Positions 1-7,224 of a DNA stretch of 37,369 bases are shown here, one piece after another. The translations under genes were made by a program, and so were the position numbers. Origin of the DNA: JBOGUF01 sp050696075 (GTDB lineage: Bacteria > Chloroflexota > Chloroflexia > Thermomicrobiales > UBA6265); contig JBOGUF010000133.1 in NCBI GenBank assembly GCA_050696075.1, positions 1 to 37,369 of the forward strand. Reading direction: 5' to 3'. Each line of letters opens with the position of its first letter. Within the stretch, counting starts at the first letter, position 1. Under the pieces are notes generated by a model that was not told the DNA's origin, did no database searches, and was given only the letters and a program-made list of their open reading frames with translations.

Positions 1-130
1 GGGTCGCGCCCCGCGCTGGCCGGTCTGCCGCCGCGGACCGCCAGCGCCCGCGGCCGCCCCCTAATGCCCCGTTCACCACCACCACTCCGCGCTCCGCCCG
101 AGCCGCTCACGCTCCCCGGCACAGACCAGT

Positions 131-481
131 TTGTCCAAACTCAAGTCAGAGTGCTGTCCGGCCAACGGCGCTTGCTGCAACGGCGAGTGCTGCGGCGACG
201 CGGCAGACAGGAAGTGCTGCCTTGGCCCGACGATCCGAGGCGTCAAGTACCCCGATTACTGCAGCGACGTCGATCATTTCTGCTGTTCCGGTGAGCGATG
301 CCGCGGTGGCTGTTGTTCCTTCGACGAGACCTGCTGTTCCGGCACCCTAAAGAGCCACTGCTGCGGTCCGGACAAGCCGTACTGCTGCCAGGGGTTTTTT
401 GGAGAGGCATCCTGTTGCTCCGTGCCGTGCGCGATCCATCCCAGCGGCCAAACCATCTACTGTCCGGAATTCGGTAGCTAA
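131..481 (+). CDS. Very cysteine-rich small protein with CC dyads
   Basis: Family not recognised. The frame starts at a TTG at 131; it is open upstream to a stop at 62, but no ATG or GTG lies in between. The protein is 116 aa with 24 Cys (about 21%), ten of the Cys sites being adjacent CC pairs, spaced 4-12 residues apart (ECCP, ACCN, ECCG, KCCL, FCCS, GCCS, TCCS, HCCG, YCCQ, SCCS). The spacing recalls granulin-like disulfide stacks or metal-cluster proteins. No signal peptide is visible from the TTG. The ORF ends at TAA 479-481. No ribosome-binding site stands out, so the N-terminus is uncertain. The regular Cys spacing argues strongly that the frame is coding. Disulfide-rich structural protein and metal binder are both open. 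Confidence 0.65.
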   Translation: MSKLKSECCPANGACCNGECCGDAADRKCCLGPTIRGVKYPDYCSDVDHFCCSGERCRGGCCSFDETCCSGTLKSHCCGPDKPYCCQGFFGEASCCSVPCAIHPSGQTIYCPEFGS

Positions 482-537
482 TATGTCGTTGTCCTCCGGT
501 CGCGTCATTGCTCTTGGATGGCCGCACGACGATTGTT

Positions 538-564
538 GGTCTGCTCCTCTCTGAGGAGCAGACC
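538..564 (+). promoter_or_regulatory. Perfect 12-bp hairpin upstream of the UPF0175 gene
   Basis: Arms GGTCTGCTCCTC (538-549) and GAGGAGCAGACC (553-564) pair perfectly around a 3-nt loop, 21 nt before the ATG at 586. The right arm holds a GAGGAG Shine-Dalgarno-like run, which would be buried in the stem. There is no T-tract, so a terminator is unlikely. An operator for the antitoxin or an mRNA leader structure fits better. Confidence 0.6.
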
Positions 565-585
565 GCGAAGGCAGAAAGACGAACA

Positions 586-855
586 ATGATGGTGAACGTC
601 GATCTTGACGACGATTTGGTGGCCGTCATGCAGGCCGAAGACGAACCACTCAACCGCCGGGCGCGGGAGCTGATCGTGATTGAACTGTACGGCCGCGATG
701 CGATCTCGGGCAGGAAAGCCGCCAAATTGCTCGGCATGTCATTGCGCGACTCCCTCCACTACGCGTCCGACCTGGGTATCCCGTATCTTGACATGACCGA
801 CGACGAATGGGCGGCGGAGCGCGCGCGCATCGACGCCTGGATTGCCGGCCGGTGA
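586..855 (+). CDS. UPF0175 family antitoxin-like protein
   Basis: The 89-aa product from ATG 586 has the UPF0175 signature: RRARELIVIELYGRDAISGRKAA, then an HTH-like LLGMSLRDSLHYASDLGIPYLDM and an acidic tail. Members are small DNA-binding antitoxins, usually encoded just before a DUF3368 PIN-fold toxin. A longer frame back to 508 reads through the hairpin at 538-564 and lacks family similarity, so ATG 586 is preferred. The stop at 853-855 overlaps the GTG at 852 of the truncated partner, as in an intact TA operon. The partner is now cut short, so this is probably an orphan antitoxin. The family call is from memory of the motif. Confidence 0.75.
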   Translation: MMVNVDLDDDLVAVMQAEDEPLNRRARELIVIELYGRDAISGRKAAKLLGMSLRDSLHYASDLGIPYLDMTDDEWAAERARIDAWIAGR

Positions 856-922
856 GCGACGAGTTTGTTGTCTCGGATACCAGAGCGCTTTTCGGATTCG
901 AGTGCGGAGACACGTGCCCGTT
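852..922 (+). pseudogene. N-terminal stub of a DUF3368/PIN-like toxin, cut off at the IS4-like element
   Basis: A GTG at 852 overlaps the UPF0175 stop and opens with VSDEFVVSDTRALFGFE, which resembles the start of DUF3368 proteins (the VVSDTSPLI type, with the PIN-fold first Asp). After about 24 residues the frame enters the inverted repeat of the IS4-like element at 923 and stops at 1005-1007. Only the first beta strand and first acidic residue of a PIN domain remain, so the toxin should be inactive. No continuation is seen beyond 2197, so the rest was probably deleted. With so few residues the family call rests mainly on position after UPF0175. Confidence 0.55.
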
Positions 923-2197
923 CGTCGTAGGGGAGGGCACAGGTCCCTCACTGCCCGACAGTTTGAAGGAGGGCGACATCGCGCAGATTTGCGAAACTGG
1001 ATGGTGATGAGCCGATTCAGCGCGCAAGGAGTCTGCCGATGCCGCCCCGCCCGCAATTGTTGCCTGAATGGACCGCGCAGATGACGCGGGTGCTGCCGGA
1101 TGTCCGGGTCACCCACGTCCGTCCCTTGGCCGCTTTCACCCTGGGCATGCTCTGGGCGGGCCGGGTCCATTTGCCGGCGGTGGCCGCCGCCTTGCCGTTG
1201 CCCGTGGCCGATGCCAGCATCGAGCAACGCTGGCGGCGGTGGCTGGTCAACGAGCGGGTCGACGTCGAGCGGCGGTGGCAGGGCTTGCTGCCCGCGTTGC
1301 TGGCCAGCCGAGTTGGGCAGGAGGTGCGGTTGGTCCTCGATCCGACGCCGCACAATGGCGCGGCGACCATCCGCAGTTGGGGCGTGGGGTGCCGGCATCG
1401 GGTGCTGCCGGTCGCCTGGCGCGTCCTGCCCCAGCAGACCTGGTGGCCGCAGTCGCAACTCACCTACCTGCGCGCGATGTTCGCCGAGGTCGCCGCCGCC
1501 TTGCCTGGGAATTGTACGGTGACGGTGATCGGCGATCGGGGCTTGCCCAGTGCCGACCTCGTCGATGCCTGCCGCGCGGTTGGCTGGGAGGCGCTCTTTC
1601 GGCTCAGTGTCGACGAGCGCCAAGGGCATACCGTGCGCCTGGCCGATGGGACGTGCTGCCCCCTGTGGGAGCGGGTCGAAGGACTGGGCCAACGCTTCAG
1701 TGGCCCGGTTGACCTCTTCAAAGCGGCGGGGTAGCGCCGCGTGGACCTGACGATCCGCTGGGATCGCGGGCAGCCCGACCCCTGGGGGCTGGTCTCGACC
1801 CGCCCGGGTGGGGCAGCCCGCGTGCGGGAATACAAGCGCCGCGCGTATGCCGAGGCGACGTATGCCGAGTGCAAACGCCGGGGATTTCAGCTTGAAGCGA
1901 GTCGGATCACCATCCTGGAGCGATTGAACCGGGTGCTGTTGGTGCTGCATCTGGTCCTCTGGTGGACGACGCAACTCGGGTTACGAGTGCTCAAAACCGG
2001 CGAGCGCTGGCGCTATGACGGACGCGGCCCCCGGGCGTTGAGCGTGATCCGCATCGGCCGGACGGCCTTGGCCGATCGGCTCGATCGCTTGCTCACGCGA
2101 CCGCCCTTTCCCTTTCGTCAAACCGCCGCCGGCTGGGTGTTTACGTGGCTCGCCTAAACTGTCGGGCAGTGAGGGCACAGGTCCCTCCCCTACGACG
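923..2197 (+). mobile_element. IS4-like insertion sequence, about 1.28 kb, 42-bp terminal inverted repeats
   Basis: The left end 923-964 and right end 2156-2197 are inverted copies: CGTCGTAGGGGAGGG ... CCCTCACTGCCCGACAGTTT against its complement. They match throughout except for the central 7 bases CACAGGT, which lie in the same orientation at both ends. Those 7 bases are the loop of a small palindrome (GAGGG-CACAGGT-CCCTC) within each repeat. The element holds one transposase reading frame broken by a TAG. No clear target duplication is seen, so the exact ends may differ by a few bases. It truncates the partner of the UPF0175 gene. Confidence 0.85.
1039..2157 (+). pseudogene. IS4-like DDE transposase interrupted by an in-frame TAG
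   Basis: Codons from ATG 1039 encode 231 residues up to TAG 1732-1734, and the same frame then continues to TAA 2155-2157. The first part has an Asp in LVLDPTPHNG (about residue 101) and another in TVIGDRGLPS (about 166). The second part carries the C-terminal Glu region, YAECKRRGFQLEAS, followed by RITILERLNRVLLVLHLVLWW, typical of IS4-family enzymes. A single nonsense codon separates the second Asp from the Glu, so neither half can hold a full DDE site. The simplest reading is a point mutation in a recent copy, since no frame is lost. Suppression or a sequencing error is possible. Confidence 0.85.
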
Positions 2198-2270
2198 GAT
2201 CCCCACCGCCGTCCTAAGAGGCTGACAGGCACCCCTTGCGGATACGGGGGTTCCCAGGCCGCGGCGCGGT

Positions 2271-2279
2271 TGCTATGAT
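2271..2279 (+). promoter_or_regulatory. Candidate extended -10 promoter for the dehydratase at 2428
   Basis: TGCTATGAT matches the extended -10 form TGnTATAAT with one mismatch. No good -35 box lies 16-18 bases upstream, which is usual for extended -10 promoters. A start near 2286 would give a leader of about 140 nt before GTG 2428. It lies about 75 bp beyond the right end of the IS4-like element. Confidence 0.4.
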
Positions 2280-2427
2280 CCCCCGGCGCCACCGCGCCGA
2301 GTTCACCGTCGGCGTCTCGCGATCGCGCGGGATCGTCGGCATCGACGCCGGCTCCGGTTGCCGCGGGGCAGGCGGCCTGTCCGACGATTCACGTTCCACG
2401 TCCCAAGTTCGAGGAGGAGACGCGCTC

Positions 2428-3609
2428 GTGAAGATCACCGACGTTCGCACCGCGGTCATCAAAGGCAACTTCGAGTGGGTCCTGGTTCGGGTCGACACCG
2501 ACGAGGGGGTCAGCGGGCTCGGCGAGGCGTATTGGGGCGCCGGGGTGGCCGAATTGGTTCATCTCGCCAAGCCGCTCTTGATCGGGGAGAACCCGTTCAA
2601 CGTCGGCAAGCTCTTCGAAGTGATGGTCCGCTGCCTCTCCGGCGCGGGCTCGCAGGCCGGGGCGACGGTGACCGCGATCAGCGGCATCGAGCTGGCGCTC
2701 TGGGATCTGGTCGGCCGGGCGCTCAACACCCCGATCTACAACCTCTTCGGCGGACGGTTCCGCGACAAGATTCGGATCTATGCCGACTGCCACGCCGGCG
2801 AGGAGCCAACGCCCGCCTCCTGGGCCGAGAAGGCGAAGCGGGTCGTCGATAGCGGCTTCACCGCCCTCAAGTTCGACCTCGACGCGCCGAACCCCTACAC
2901 CGACGACATCTCAAACGACCCGCACCCGCGCCGGCCCTGGTTCGAGCCGTTCAACCGCACCATCTCGAACCGCGAGCTGCGGCACATGGTCGCGTGCGTC
3001 GAGGCGGTGCGCGACGCGGTCGGGCCGGACGTCATGCTCGGCATGGACGCGCATTGGAAGTACGCGGTCAACGACGCGATCCGGCTGGCCCAAGCCCTGG
3101 AGCCGTACAACCTGCTCTGGTTGGAGGACGCGGTGCCGCCGGAGAACATCGACGCCCAGGCGGAGGTAACGCGCAGCACGCGAACGCCGACCTGCACCGG
3201 CGAGAACCTCTACCGCAAGCACGGCTACCGCGAGCTGATCGAGAAGCAGGCGGTGCGGATCATCGCCCCCGACATCCCGAAGATGGGCGGGCTGCTGGAG
3301 GCGAAGAAGGTCGCCGACCACGCCGACACCTACTACATCCCGATCGCTCCGCACAACGTGGCAAGCCCGATCGGCACCGTGGCCGGCGCTCACGTCTGTG
3401 CCGCGATGAGCAATTTCCTGGTGATGGAGTTCCATGCCGCCGACGTCGACTGGTGGGACGACCTGGTCGAGGGCGAGCCGACGATCACGCGGGGCTTCAT
3501 CCACCTGCGCGACGACCTGGCGGGGCACGGTTTGACGCTCAACGAAGCCGTGGCGCGGGCGCACCTCAAGCCGGGCTACGGCTTCTTCACCGAGACGCCC
3601 TGGGCGTGA
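2428..3609 (+). CDS. Enolase-superfamily (mandelate racemase type) sugar-acid dehydratase
   Basis: Predicted cytosolic Mg-dependent dehydratase of an aldonic or aldaric acid (enolase superfamily). From GTG 2428 it is 393 aa, normal for the family; the GAGGAGGAG at 2411 fixes this start over the longer frame from 2236. The capping domain covers residues 1-125, then comes the barrel. Visible sites: K148 in ALKFD, metal ligands D207 (GMDAHW, with H209), E233 (WLEDAVPP) and E259 (TGENLY), D282 (PDIPKMGG) and H309 (APHNVASP). A D-x-H motif plus a late His is what D-galactonate/D-gluconate-type dehydratases show. The substrate cannot be told from sequence. It stands alone between an IS and a decayed stretch, with no transporter beside it. 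Confidence 0.88.
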   Translation: MKITDVRTAVIKGNFEWVLVRVDTDEGVSGLGEAYWGAGVAELVHLAKPLLIGENPFNVGKLFEVMVRCLSGAGSQAGATVTAISGIELALWDLVGRALNTPIYNLFGGRFRDKIRIYADCHAGEEPTPASWAEKAKRVVDSGFTALKFDLDAPNPYTDDISNDPHPRRPWFEPFNRTISNRELRHMVACVEAVRDAVGPDVMLGMDAHWKYAVNDAIRLAQALEPYNLLWLEDAVPPENIDAQAEVTRSTRTPTCTGENLYRKHGYRELIEKQAVRIIAPDIPKMGGLLEAKKVADHADTYYIPIAPHNVASPIGTVAGAHVCAAMSNFLVMEFHAADVDWWDDLVEGEPTITRGFIHLRDDLAGHGLTLNEAVARAHLKPGYGFFTETPWA

Positions 3610-3859
3610 TGGCAACCAGCGTGATTGCCGATCAGCCAGAAACACTCCGAGTGAATTGACGTTCATAACCGCGGTTGGTCGCCCCATCAGTCACGCGTTC
3701 GATTCATACGAGATTGAACGGGTGTTTCGGAGGCAGGCATGTCTCGCGTGAAGCAGTTGACCGACCGCGACGCATCGGATTGAACATTGTCGCTGGTGAG
3801 GAAGGGGATCCGGACCTCGACGACGACGTCTAGCGCATCGCTGGGATACGGGCTGCCTG
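3610..3859. other. Gene-poor stretch with a possible broken mini-ORF
   Basis: No intact gene is seen. A GGAGG with good spacing precedes ATG 3739, which reads 14 codons to TGA 3781. The same frame then continues 16 codons (acidic, ending DPDLDDDV) to a second stop at 3829-3833. This may be a small gene killed by one stop, or chance. A 10-bp palindrome, AACCGCGGTT, lies at 3667-3676, about 60 bp after the dehydratase stop. Confidence 0.35.
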
Positions 3860-4084
3860 CTACGTTTTCGCCCGGACCAACCCGCTCTCGTAGGCAAAGA
3901 CCACCGCCTGCACCCGGTCGCGCACGCCTAGCTTGGTGAGCACGTTCGAGACGTGCGTCTGCACCGTCGCCTCGCCGTCAAAGAGGGCGTCGCCGATTTC
4001 GGCGTTGGTCATGCCGCGGGCGACGAGGCGCAACACCTCGACTTCGCGCTCGGTGAGCTTCAAAGGAAGCTGGACGAAGGGCAT
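3860..4084 (-). pseudogene. LuxR/NarL-type HTH fragment (response regulator C-terminus)
   Basis: The 74-residue frame holds a complete LuxR-type DNA-binding domain: LTEREVEVLRLVARGMTNAEIGDALF, then the recognition helix region ATVQTHVSNVLTKLGVRDRVQAVVFAYESGLV. NarL/FixJ regulators have about 120 residues of receiver domain before this, and none is encoded upstream on this strand, where the sequence changes abruptly to the region before the M23 gene. It is therefore read as the 3' remnant of a two-component regulator. A stand-alone HTH protein is possible, but no ribosome-binding site is seen at its ATG. Confidence 0.75.
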
Positions 4085-4114
4085 CTGGCTCTACTTCGAA
4101 CAAGGAGCGCACTG

Positions 4115-5494
4115 ATGAAGGGGCTCATCGCTGCCGGAGTGGTGCCGGCGTTGTTGATGCTCGGTTCGACGGGCGGCACGCCGGAGGCATCGCCGGTTCC
4201 GGGTCCGGTCGTGGCCGCCTACGACGAGGTTGGGCCGGCCTACGAGGCGGCGCGCGAGGACATATTGGCCGAGGGGCGCGAGGTCGTTGACCTGCTGCGC
4301 GAGGGCGAGACGGAGACGCTCTACCCGCGGCTGTCACCGCAACTGCAAGAGCTGGTGACCGCGAATGCCCTGGGTTCGGTGATTCCCGACCTGGAGACCG
4401 ATCGCGTCCACTTCGAACTCCCTGAGTTCGGCGTGATCTTCGACGGTCACGTGGACGGGAGCACGATCGAGGGCTTCTTCTACCAGGGTGGGCCGGGCAG
4501 CTTCCGGATCGAGTCGGTGGAGCCAGCCGGCACACCCTCTCCCGGCCAACCAGCTCAACCGCTCGACGGGCGGTGGGACGGCGTCATTTCCGCCGGCGCA
4601 ACGGAACTGGGGATCTCGATCACCTTCGTCACCGTCGAGAACGACCTTCAAGCAACCATCCACATCCCGGAACAAGGGCTCACCGACCTGCCGCTGACCA
4701 ACGTTGCCTATCAACCGACGGCCGCGCTGGGCGAGGTGCTTGGCGAGTACGCGCTGCCGCATGCGCCGACCAGCGGCATCTATGTGGCGGAGTACGCCTG
4801 GGGTGACGCCGCGTTGACGATCTCCTTGAACGTCGACGGTCAGGGCGGCATCGCGGGCATGCAGGTCGCGCCGCACTGGCCGCTGCCGCCGGACCCCGCC
4901 GCCGGCATGGAGGCGGCAGCGGCCTTCCGTCTGCCGTTCGACGGCGTTTGGTGGGTCGTCTGGGGCGGCGAAACGGTGATCGAAAACTACCACGCCGCGC
5001 ATCCAGCGCAGCGCCACGCCGCCGACCTCGTCATCTGGCAGGATGGCGCCACGTACCAGGGCGACGGCACCGAGAACACGGACTATTGGGCATGGGGCCA
5101 GCCGGTGCTGGCGCCGGCGGACGGCGCCGTGATCACGGTTCGCGACGGCATCGCCGATAACACGCCGGGCCAACTCAGCCCCGAGCCGCACCCGGCGGGG
5201 AACCACGTCGTGATTCAGACGGCCGGGGACGCATACGTCTTTATCGCCCACCTGCAGCAGGGGAGCATCCGGGTCGCGGAAGGCGACGCCGTGGCGGCGG
5301 GCGACCTCATCGGGCTAACCGGCAACTCCGGGAACTCCTCCGAGCCGCACATCCACATCCACGCCCAAAACCGGGCCGACTATTACGCCGCCGACGCCAT
5401 CGGCCTGCCATTGCGCTTCTCCGGGTATCTTGCCAACGGCGAACCGGTGACGGAAGGCGTGCCGGTGCAGGGGCAGTTCGTCGGGAACGGATAG
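4115..5494 (+). CDS. Secreted M23 (LytM) family metallopeptidase
   Basis: Predicted exported zinc peptidase or peptidoglycan-binding relative, 459 aa from ATG 4115 with AAGGAGC before it. Residues 1-25 form a short hydrophobic export signal (LIAAGVVPALLML). Residues about 35-135 resemble DUF3887-like domains (GREVVDLLREGETETLY). A middle beta-rich region follows, and the M23 fold occupies about 320-450. Its sites are HAADLVIW (first His/Asp pair, spaced one shorter than the common HxxxD), GNHVVIQ, and EPHIHIHAQ, which supplies the HxH zinc ligand. The longer upstream frame to 3953 overlaps the LuxR fragment and is not needed. A hairpin follows the stop at 5515-5541. The natural substrate is unknown. 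Confidence 0.85.
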   Translation: MKGLIAAGVVPALLMLGSTGGTPEASPVPGPVVAAYDEVGPAYEAAREDILAEGREVVDLLREGETETLYPRLSPQLQELVTANALGSVIPDLETDRVHFELPEFGVIFDGHVDGSTIEGFFYQGGPGSFRIESVEPAGTPSPGQPAQPLDGRWDGVISAGATELGISITFVTVENDLQATIHIPEQGLTDLPLTNVAYQPTAALGEVLGEYALPHAPTSGIYVAEYAWGDAALTISLNVDGQGGIAGMQVAPHWPLPPDPAAGMEAAAAFRLPFDGVWWVVWGGETVIENYHAAHPAQRHAADLVIWQDGATYQGDGTENTDYWAWGQPVLAPADGAVITVRDGIADNTPGQLSPEPHPAGNHVVIQTAGDAYVFIAHLQQGSIRVAEGDAVAAGDLIGLTGNSGNSSEPHIHIHAQNRADYYAADAIGLPLRFSGYLANGEPVTEGVPVQGQFVGNG

Positions 5495-5514
5495 GGCGGC
5501 CTTCACCCCCTGAC

Positions 5515-5541
5515 CCCCACTCCCGATGCGCGGGAGTGGGG
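5515..5541. terminator. 10-bp stem-loop between convergent genes
   Basis: CCCCACTCCC (5515-5524) and GGGAGTGGGG (5532-5541) pair around GATGCGC. It lies 20 bp after the M23 stop and 25 bp before the convergent vapC end, so it could end transcription both ways, though no T-run follows. The same CCCCACTCCC arm occurs in the stem-loop at 29810-29874, which suggests a dispersed palindromic repeat. Confidence 0.55.
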
Positions 5542-5565
5542 AACCGTTGCGGAGGAAGGACTCGA

Positions 5566-5958
5566 TCAGATGAGGGTGAGGCCGGGGATGTCGTTGTAGT
5601 CCGCCGTGTTCCGGGTTACGAGGACGAAGCCGTGCTCCAGCGCGGTGGCCGCGGTCAAGAGGTCCAGCGCACGGGAGCGGACGCGACGGCCGCGTTGCCG
5701 AAGTTCCTCGCGCAGCTCGGCACAACGGCGCGCGATTTCTACCGAGAACAGGATGATTTCGACGCCAGCCATAAACGCGTCGAAATTGGCGAGCATCGCC
5801 GAATCGCGGCTGCGCAAATACCCCTCGTAGACCTCCATGTAGGTGACTGTGCTCACCGCGAGACCAGCGCTTGCCAGCCGGTCCAACAGTTGCAAGGCAG
5901 TTGGATCTGCCGTCACGTGATCGATGACCACATCTGAGTCGACAAGATAGGTCATCAC
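5566..5958 (-). CDS. VapC-like PIN-domain toxin
   Basis: Predicted Mg-dependent endoribonuclease toxin, 130 aa. PIN acidic residues are visible: D7/D9 in YLVDSDVVIDH, the Glu in TYMEVYEG, the Asp in RALDLLTAATA and the Asp in RNTADYNDIPGL. The ATG overlaps the antitoxin stop by 4 bp (ATGA, 5955-5958), the usual antitoxin-first coupling. The ending NDIPGLTLI is typical of the tRNA(fMet)-cleaving VapC subgroup, although the actual target cannot be inferred. Confidence 0.88.
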   Translation of the reverse strand: MMTYLVDSDVVIDHVTADPTALQLLDRLASAGLAVSTVTYMEVYEGYLRSRDSAMLANFDAFMAGVEIILFSVEIARRCAELREELRQRGRRVRSRALDLLTAATALEHGFVLVTRNTADYNDIPGLTLI

Positions 5959-6233
5959 TCGGAAGGTCGCCCGATACTATCCTGTTCGCGTTGTTCCCGA
6001 AGATCACGCTTCAGGTCTTCCACGTCTACGCCGCGTAGGGTGCCGAAGCTCCGACGTAAGGCTTCTCGTGTTCGCTCGGGATCGTGGTTGGCAATGCGGT
6101 CTTCCGACTCGCGGGTGAGGCGGAACCGCTGGCCATTCTTCTCCAGTAGGATCGGCGCTTCAGCCGCCTGCTCGACGACGGCGGCGAGTTCGCTATCAGG
6201 TTCGACGATGATCGTCTTCATCTCGGTTGCCAT
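5955..6233 (-). CDS. VapB/Phd-like antitoxin
   Basis: Small 92-aa protein just upstream of and overlapping the PIN toxin. The N-terminus (TIIVEPDSELAAVVEQAAEAPILLEKNGQRFRLTRE) resembles the Phd/YefM fold that forms a DNA-binding dimer, and the charged C-terminal half would wrap the toxin. A second Met at residue 5 is an alternative start; GAAGGAG lies about 10 nt before the first ATG. The IS982 element begins 32 bp upstream, so the original promoter region has been moved 905 bp away and expression may now depend on the end of the IS. Confidence 0.8.
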   Translation of the reverse strand: MATEMKTIIVEPDSELAAVVEQAAEAPILLEKNGQRFRLTRESEDRIANHDPERTREALRRSFGTLRGVDVEDLKRDLREQREQDSIGRPSE

Positions 6234-6259
6234 GGGAACTTCGTCTCCTTCGTTCAGGC

Positions 6260-6265
6260 ATGAGT
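6260..6265. repeat. Target-site duplication ATGAGT, left copy
   Basis: ATGAGT directly before the left inverted repeat of the IS982 element matches ATGAGT at 7171-7176 directly after its right repeat. A 6-bp duplication is within the range for IS982. Confidence 0.85.
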
Positions 6266-7170
6266 ACCGTGATTGCTAGTGAGCGCCCATGCGCGGGTCG
6301 CGCGAGACTGGTGGTGTTCCGACCGCCCGTCTCGCCGAGGAGTCCCGCGCATGGACGAGGATCTGATTGTAACCGCCTACGTCGTGATCGCCGATGTGCT
6401 GGTGGCCGCCGGCCACCGGTCCCACCCCCTGGCCGGCGTCACCGACGCCGAGGTGCTGACCGTGGCGGTGGTGGCCGCCGCCTGTTTTCAGAACCACCAA
6501 GCGGTGGCGCTCGCGGTGATGCACAAGGGCTACCTCTCGGGCAAGCTGAGTGTCTCCCGCTTCAACCGCCGCCTGCACGCCCTCGCGGGGTGGTTGGCGG
6601 GCATCCTGGACCTGCTGGGCGACCTGTTCGCCACCGGCGAGGCGTTCGTGCTCGACAGCCTGCCGGTCCCGGTCTGCCGCCGGGCGCGCGCCCGGCGCTG
6701 CCGCAAGGTCCGGGGCAAGGTGTACTGCGGCTACTGCGCCGCCAAGCGGGAGAAGTTCTTCGGCTGGCGCCTCCATCTGGTGATCACGCCGGCTGGGGTG
6801 CCGGTGGCCTTCACCCTGCTGCCGGCGGCGTTGCACGACCTGACGCCGGTCCACGACCTGACCGTCCGGTTGCCCGCGAACGCCGGGGTCTACACCGACA
6901 AGGCGTACAACAGCGCCGCCGACGAAGCGAGTATCCTGGCCGACACCGGGGTGCGGCTGGTGCCCATCCGCCGCGCGAACATGACGCCGAATACCTGGTT
7001 GGAGAAGGTGGCCCTGCGCGAGCACCGCAAGCGGATCGAGACGACCAACAGCCAACTGGAGGCAATGGGCCTCCAGCGGCTGCGCGCGCGGACCAACCCG
7101 GGCTTCGAACTCAAGGTCCACGCCTCACTGCTGGCGCTCGCCTTCACCAACGCCCACTAGCAATCACGGT
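6266..7170 (+). mobile_element. Complete IS982-family element, 905 bp
   Basis: The left end, ACCGTGATTGCTAGTG (6266-6281), is repeated inverted at the right end (7155-7170), with the match continuing through GCG after one mismatch. The 6-bp duplication ATGAGT flanks it. The single transposase frame is intact and its TAG stop (7158-7160) lies inside the right inverted repeat. Undamaged ends, ORF and duplication point to a recent insertion. Removing the element restores a continuous stretch from GGCATGAGT into ATATCGCGTCG. Confidence 0.92.
6351..7160 (+). CDS. IS982-family transposase
   Basis: DDE transposase of 269 aa from ATG 6351. Acidic triad candidates: D102 (FVLDSLPVP), D183 (VYTDKAYNS) and E230 (HRKRIETTNSQLE). 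The RIET.NSQLE signature, the VHASLLALAF ending and the FNRRLH helix are typical of IS982. A Cys-rich basic insert (CRKVRGKVYCGYC, about 118-129) follows the first Asp. A frame open from 6273 extends upstream into the inverted repeat, but only the ATG at 6351 matches the family start (MDEDLI). The gene appears intact. Confidence 0.92.
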   Translation: MDEDLIVTAYVVIADVLVAAGHRSHPLAGVTDAEVLTVAVVAAACFQNHQAVALAVMHKGYLSGKLSVSRFNRRLHALAGWLAGILDLLGDLFATGEAFVLDSLPVPVCRRARARRCRKVRGKVYCGYCAAKREKFFGWRLHLVITPAGVPVAFTLLPAALHDLTPVHDLTVRLPANAGVYTDKAYNSAADEASILADTGVRLVPIRRANMTPNTWLEKVALREHRKRIETTNSQLEAMGLQRLRARTNPGFELKVHASLLALAFTNAH

Positions 7171-7176
7171 ATGAGT
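7171..7176. repeat. Target-site duplication ATGAGT, right copy
   Basis: Second copy of the hexamer that flanks the IS982 element; see 6260-6265. Confidence 0.85.
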
Positions 7177-7224
7177 ATATCGCGTCGCCGTGTCGAAATT
7201 GTGGCCGCGGAAGCGGACGGTTCG

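Noticed and set aside
243..737. Long minus-strand ORFs opposite the cysteine-rich gene
   Set aside because: Arg/Ser-rich composition without motifs; typical antisense frames of GC-rich coding DNA.
1732..1734. Pyrrolysine or programmed readthrough at the TAG
   Set aside because: No supporting structure or tRNA is visible; a point mutation is simpler.
739..1974. 411-codon minus-strand ORF across the transposase
   Set aside because: Shadow of the transposase on the other strand; low-complexity Arg/Pro/Gln protein without a domain.
2236..2427. Upstream extension of the dehydratase to 2236
   Set aside because: GTG 2428 has a strong ribosome-binding site and gives the normal family length; the added residues are unlike the family and the candidate promoter at 2271 lies inside the extension.
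3953..4114. Upstream extension of the M23 gene
   Set aside because: It overlaps the LuxR fragment in the opposite direction and lacks a signal peptide, whereas ATG 4115 gives one.
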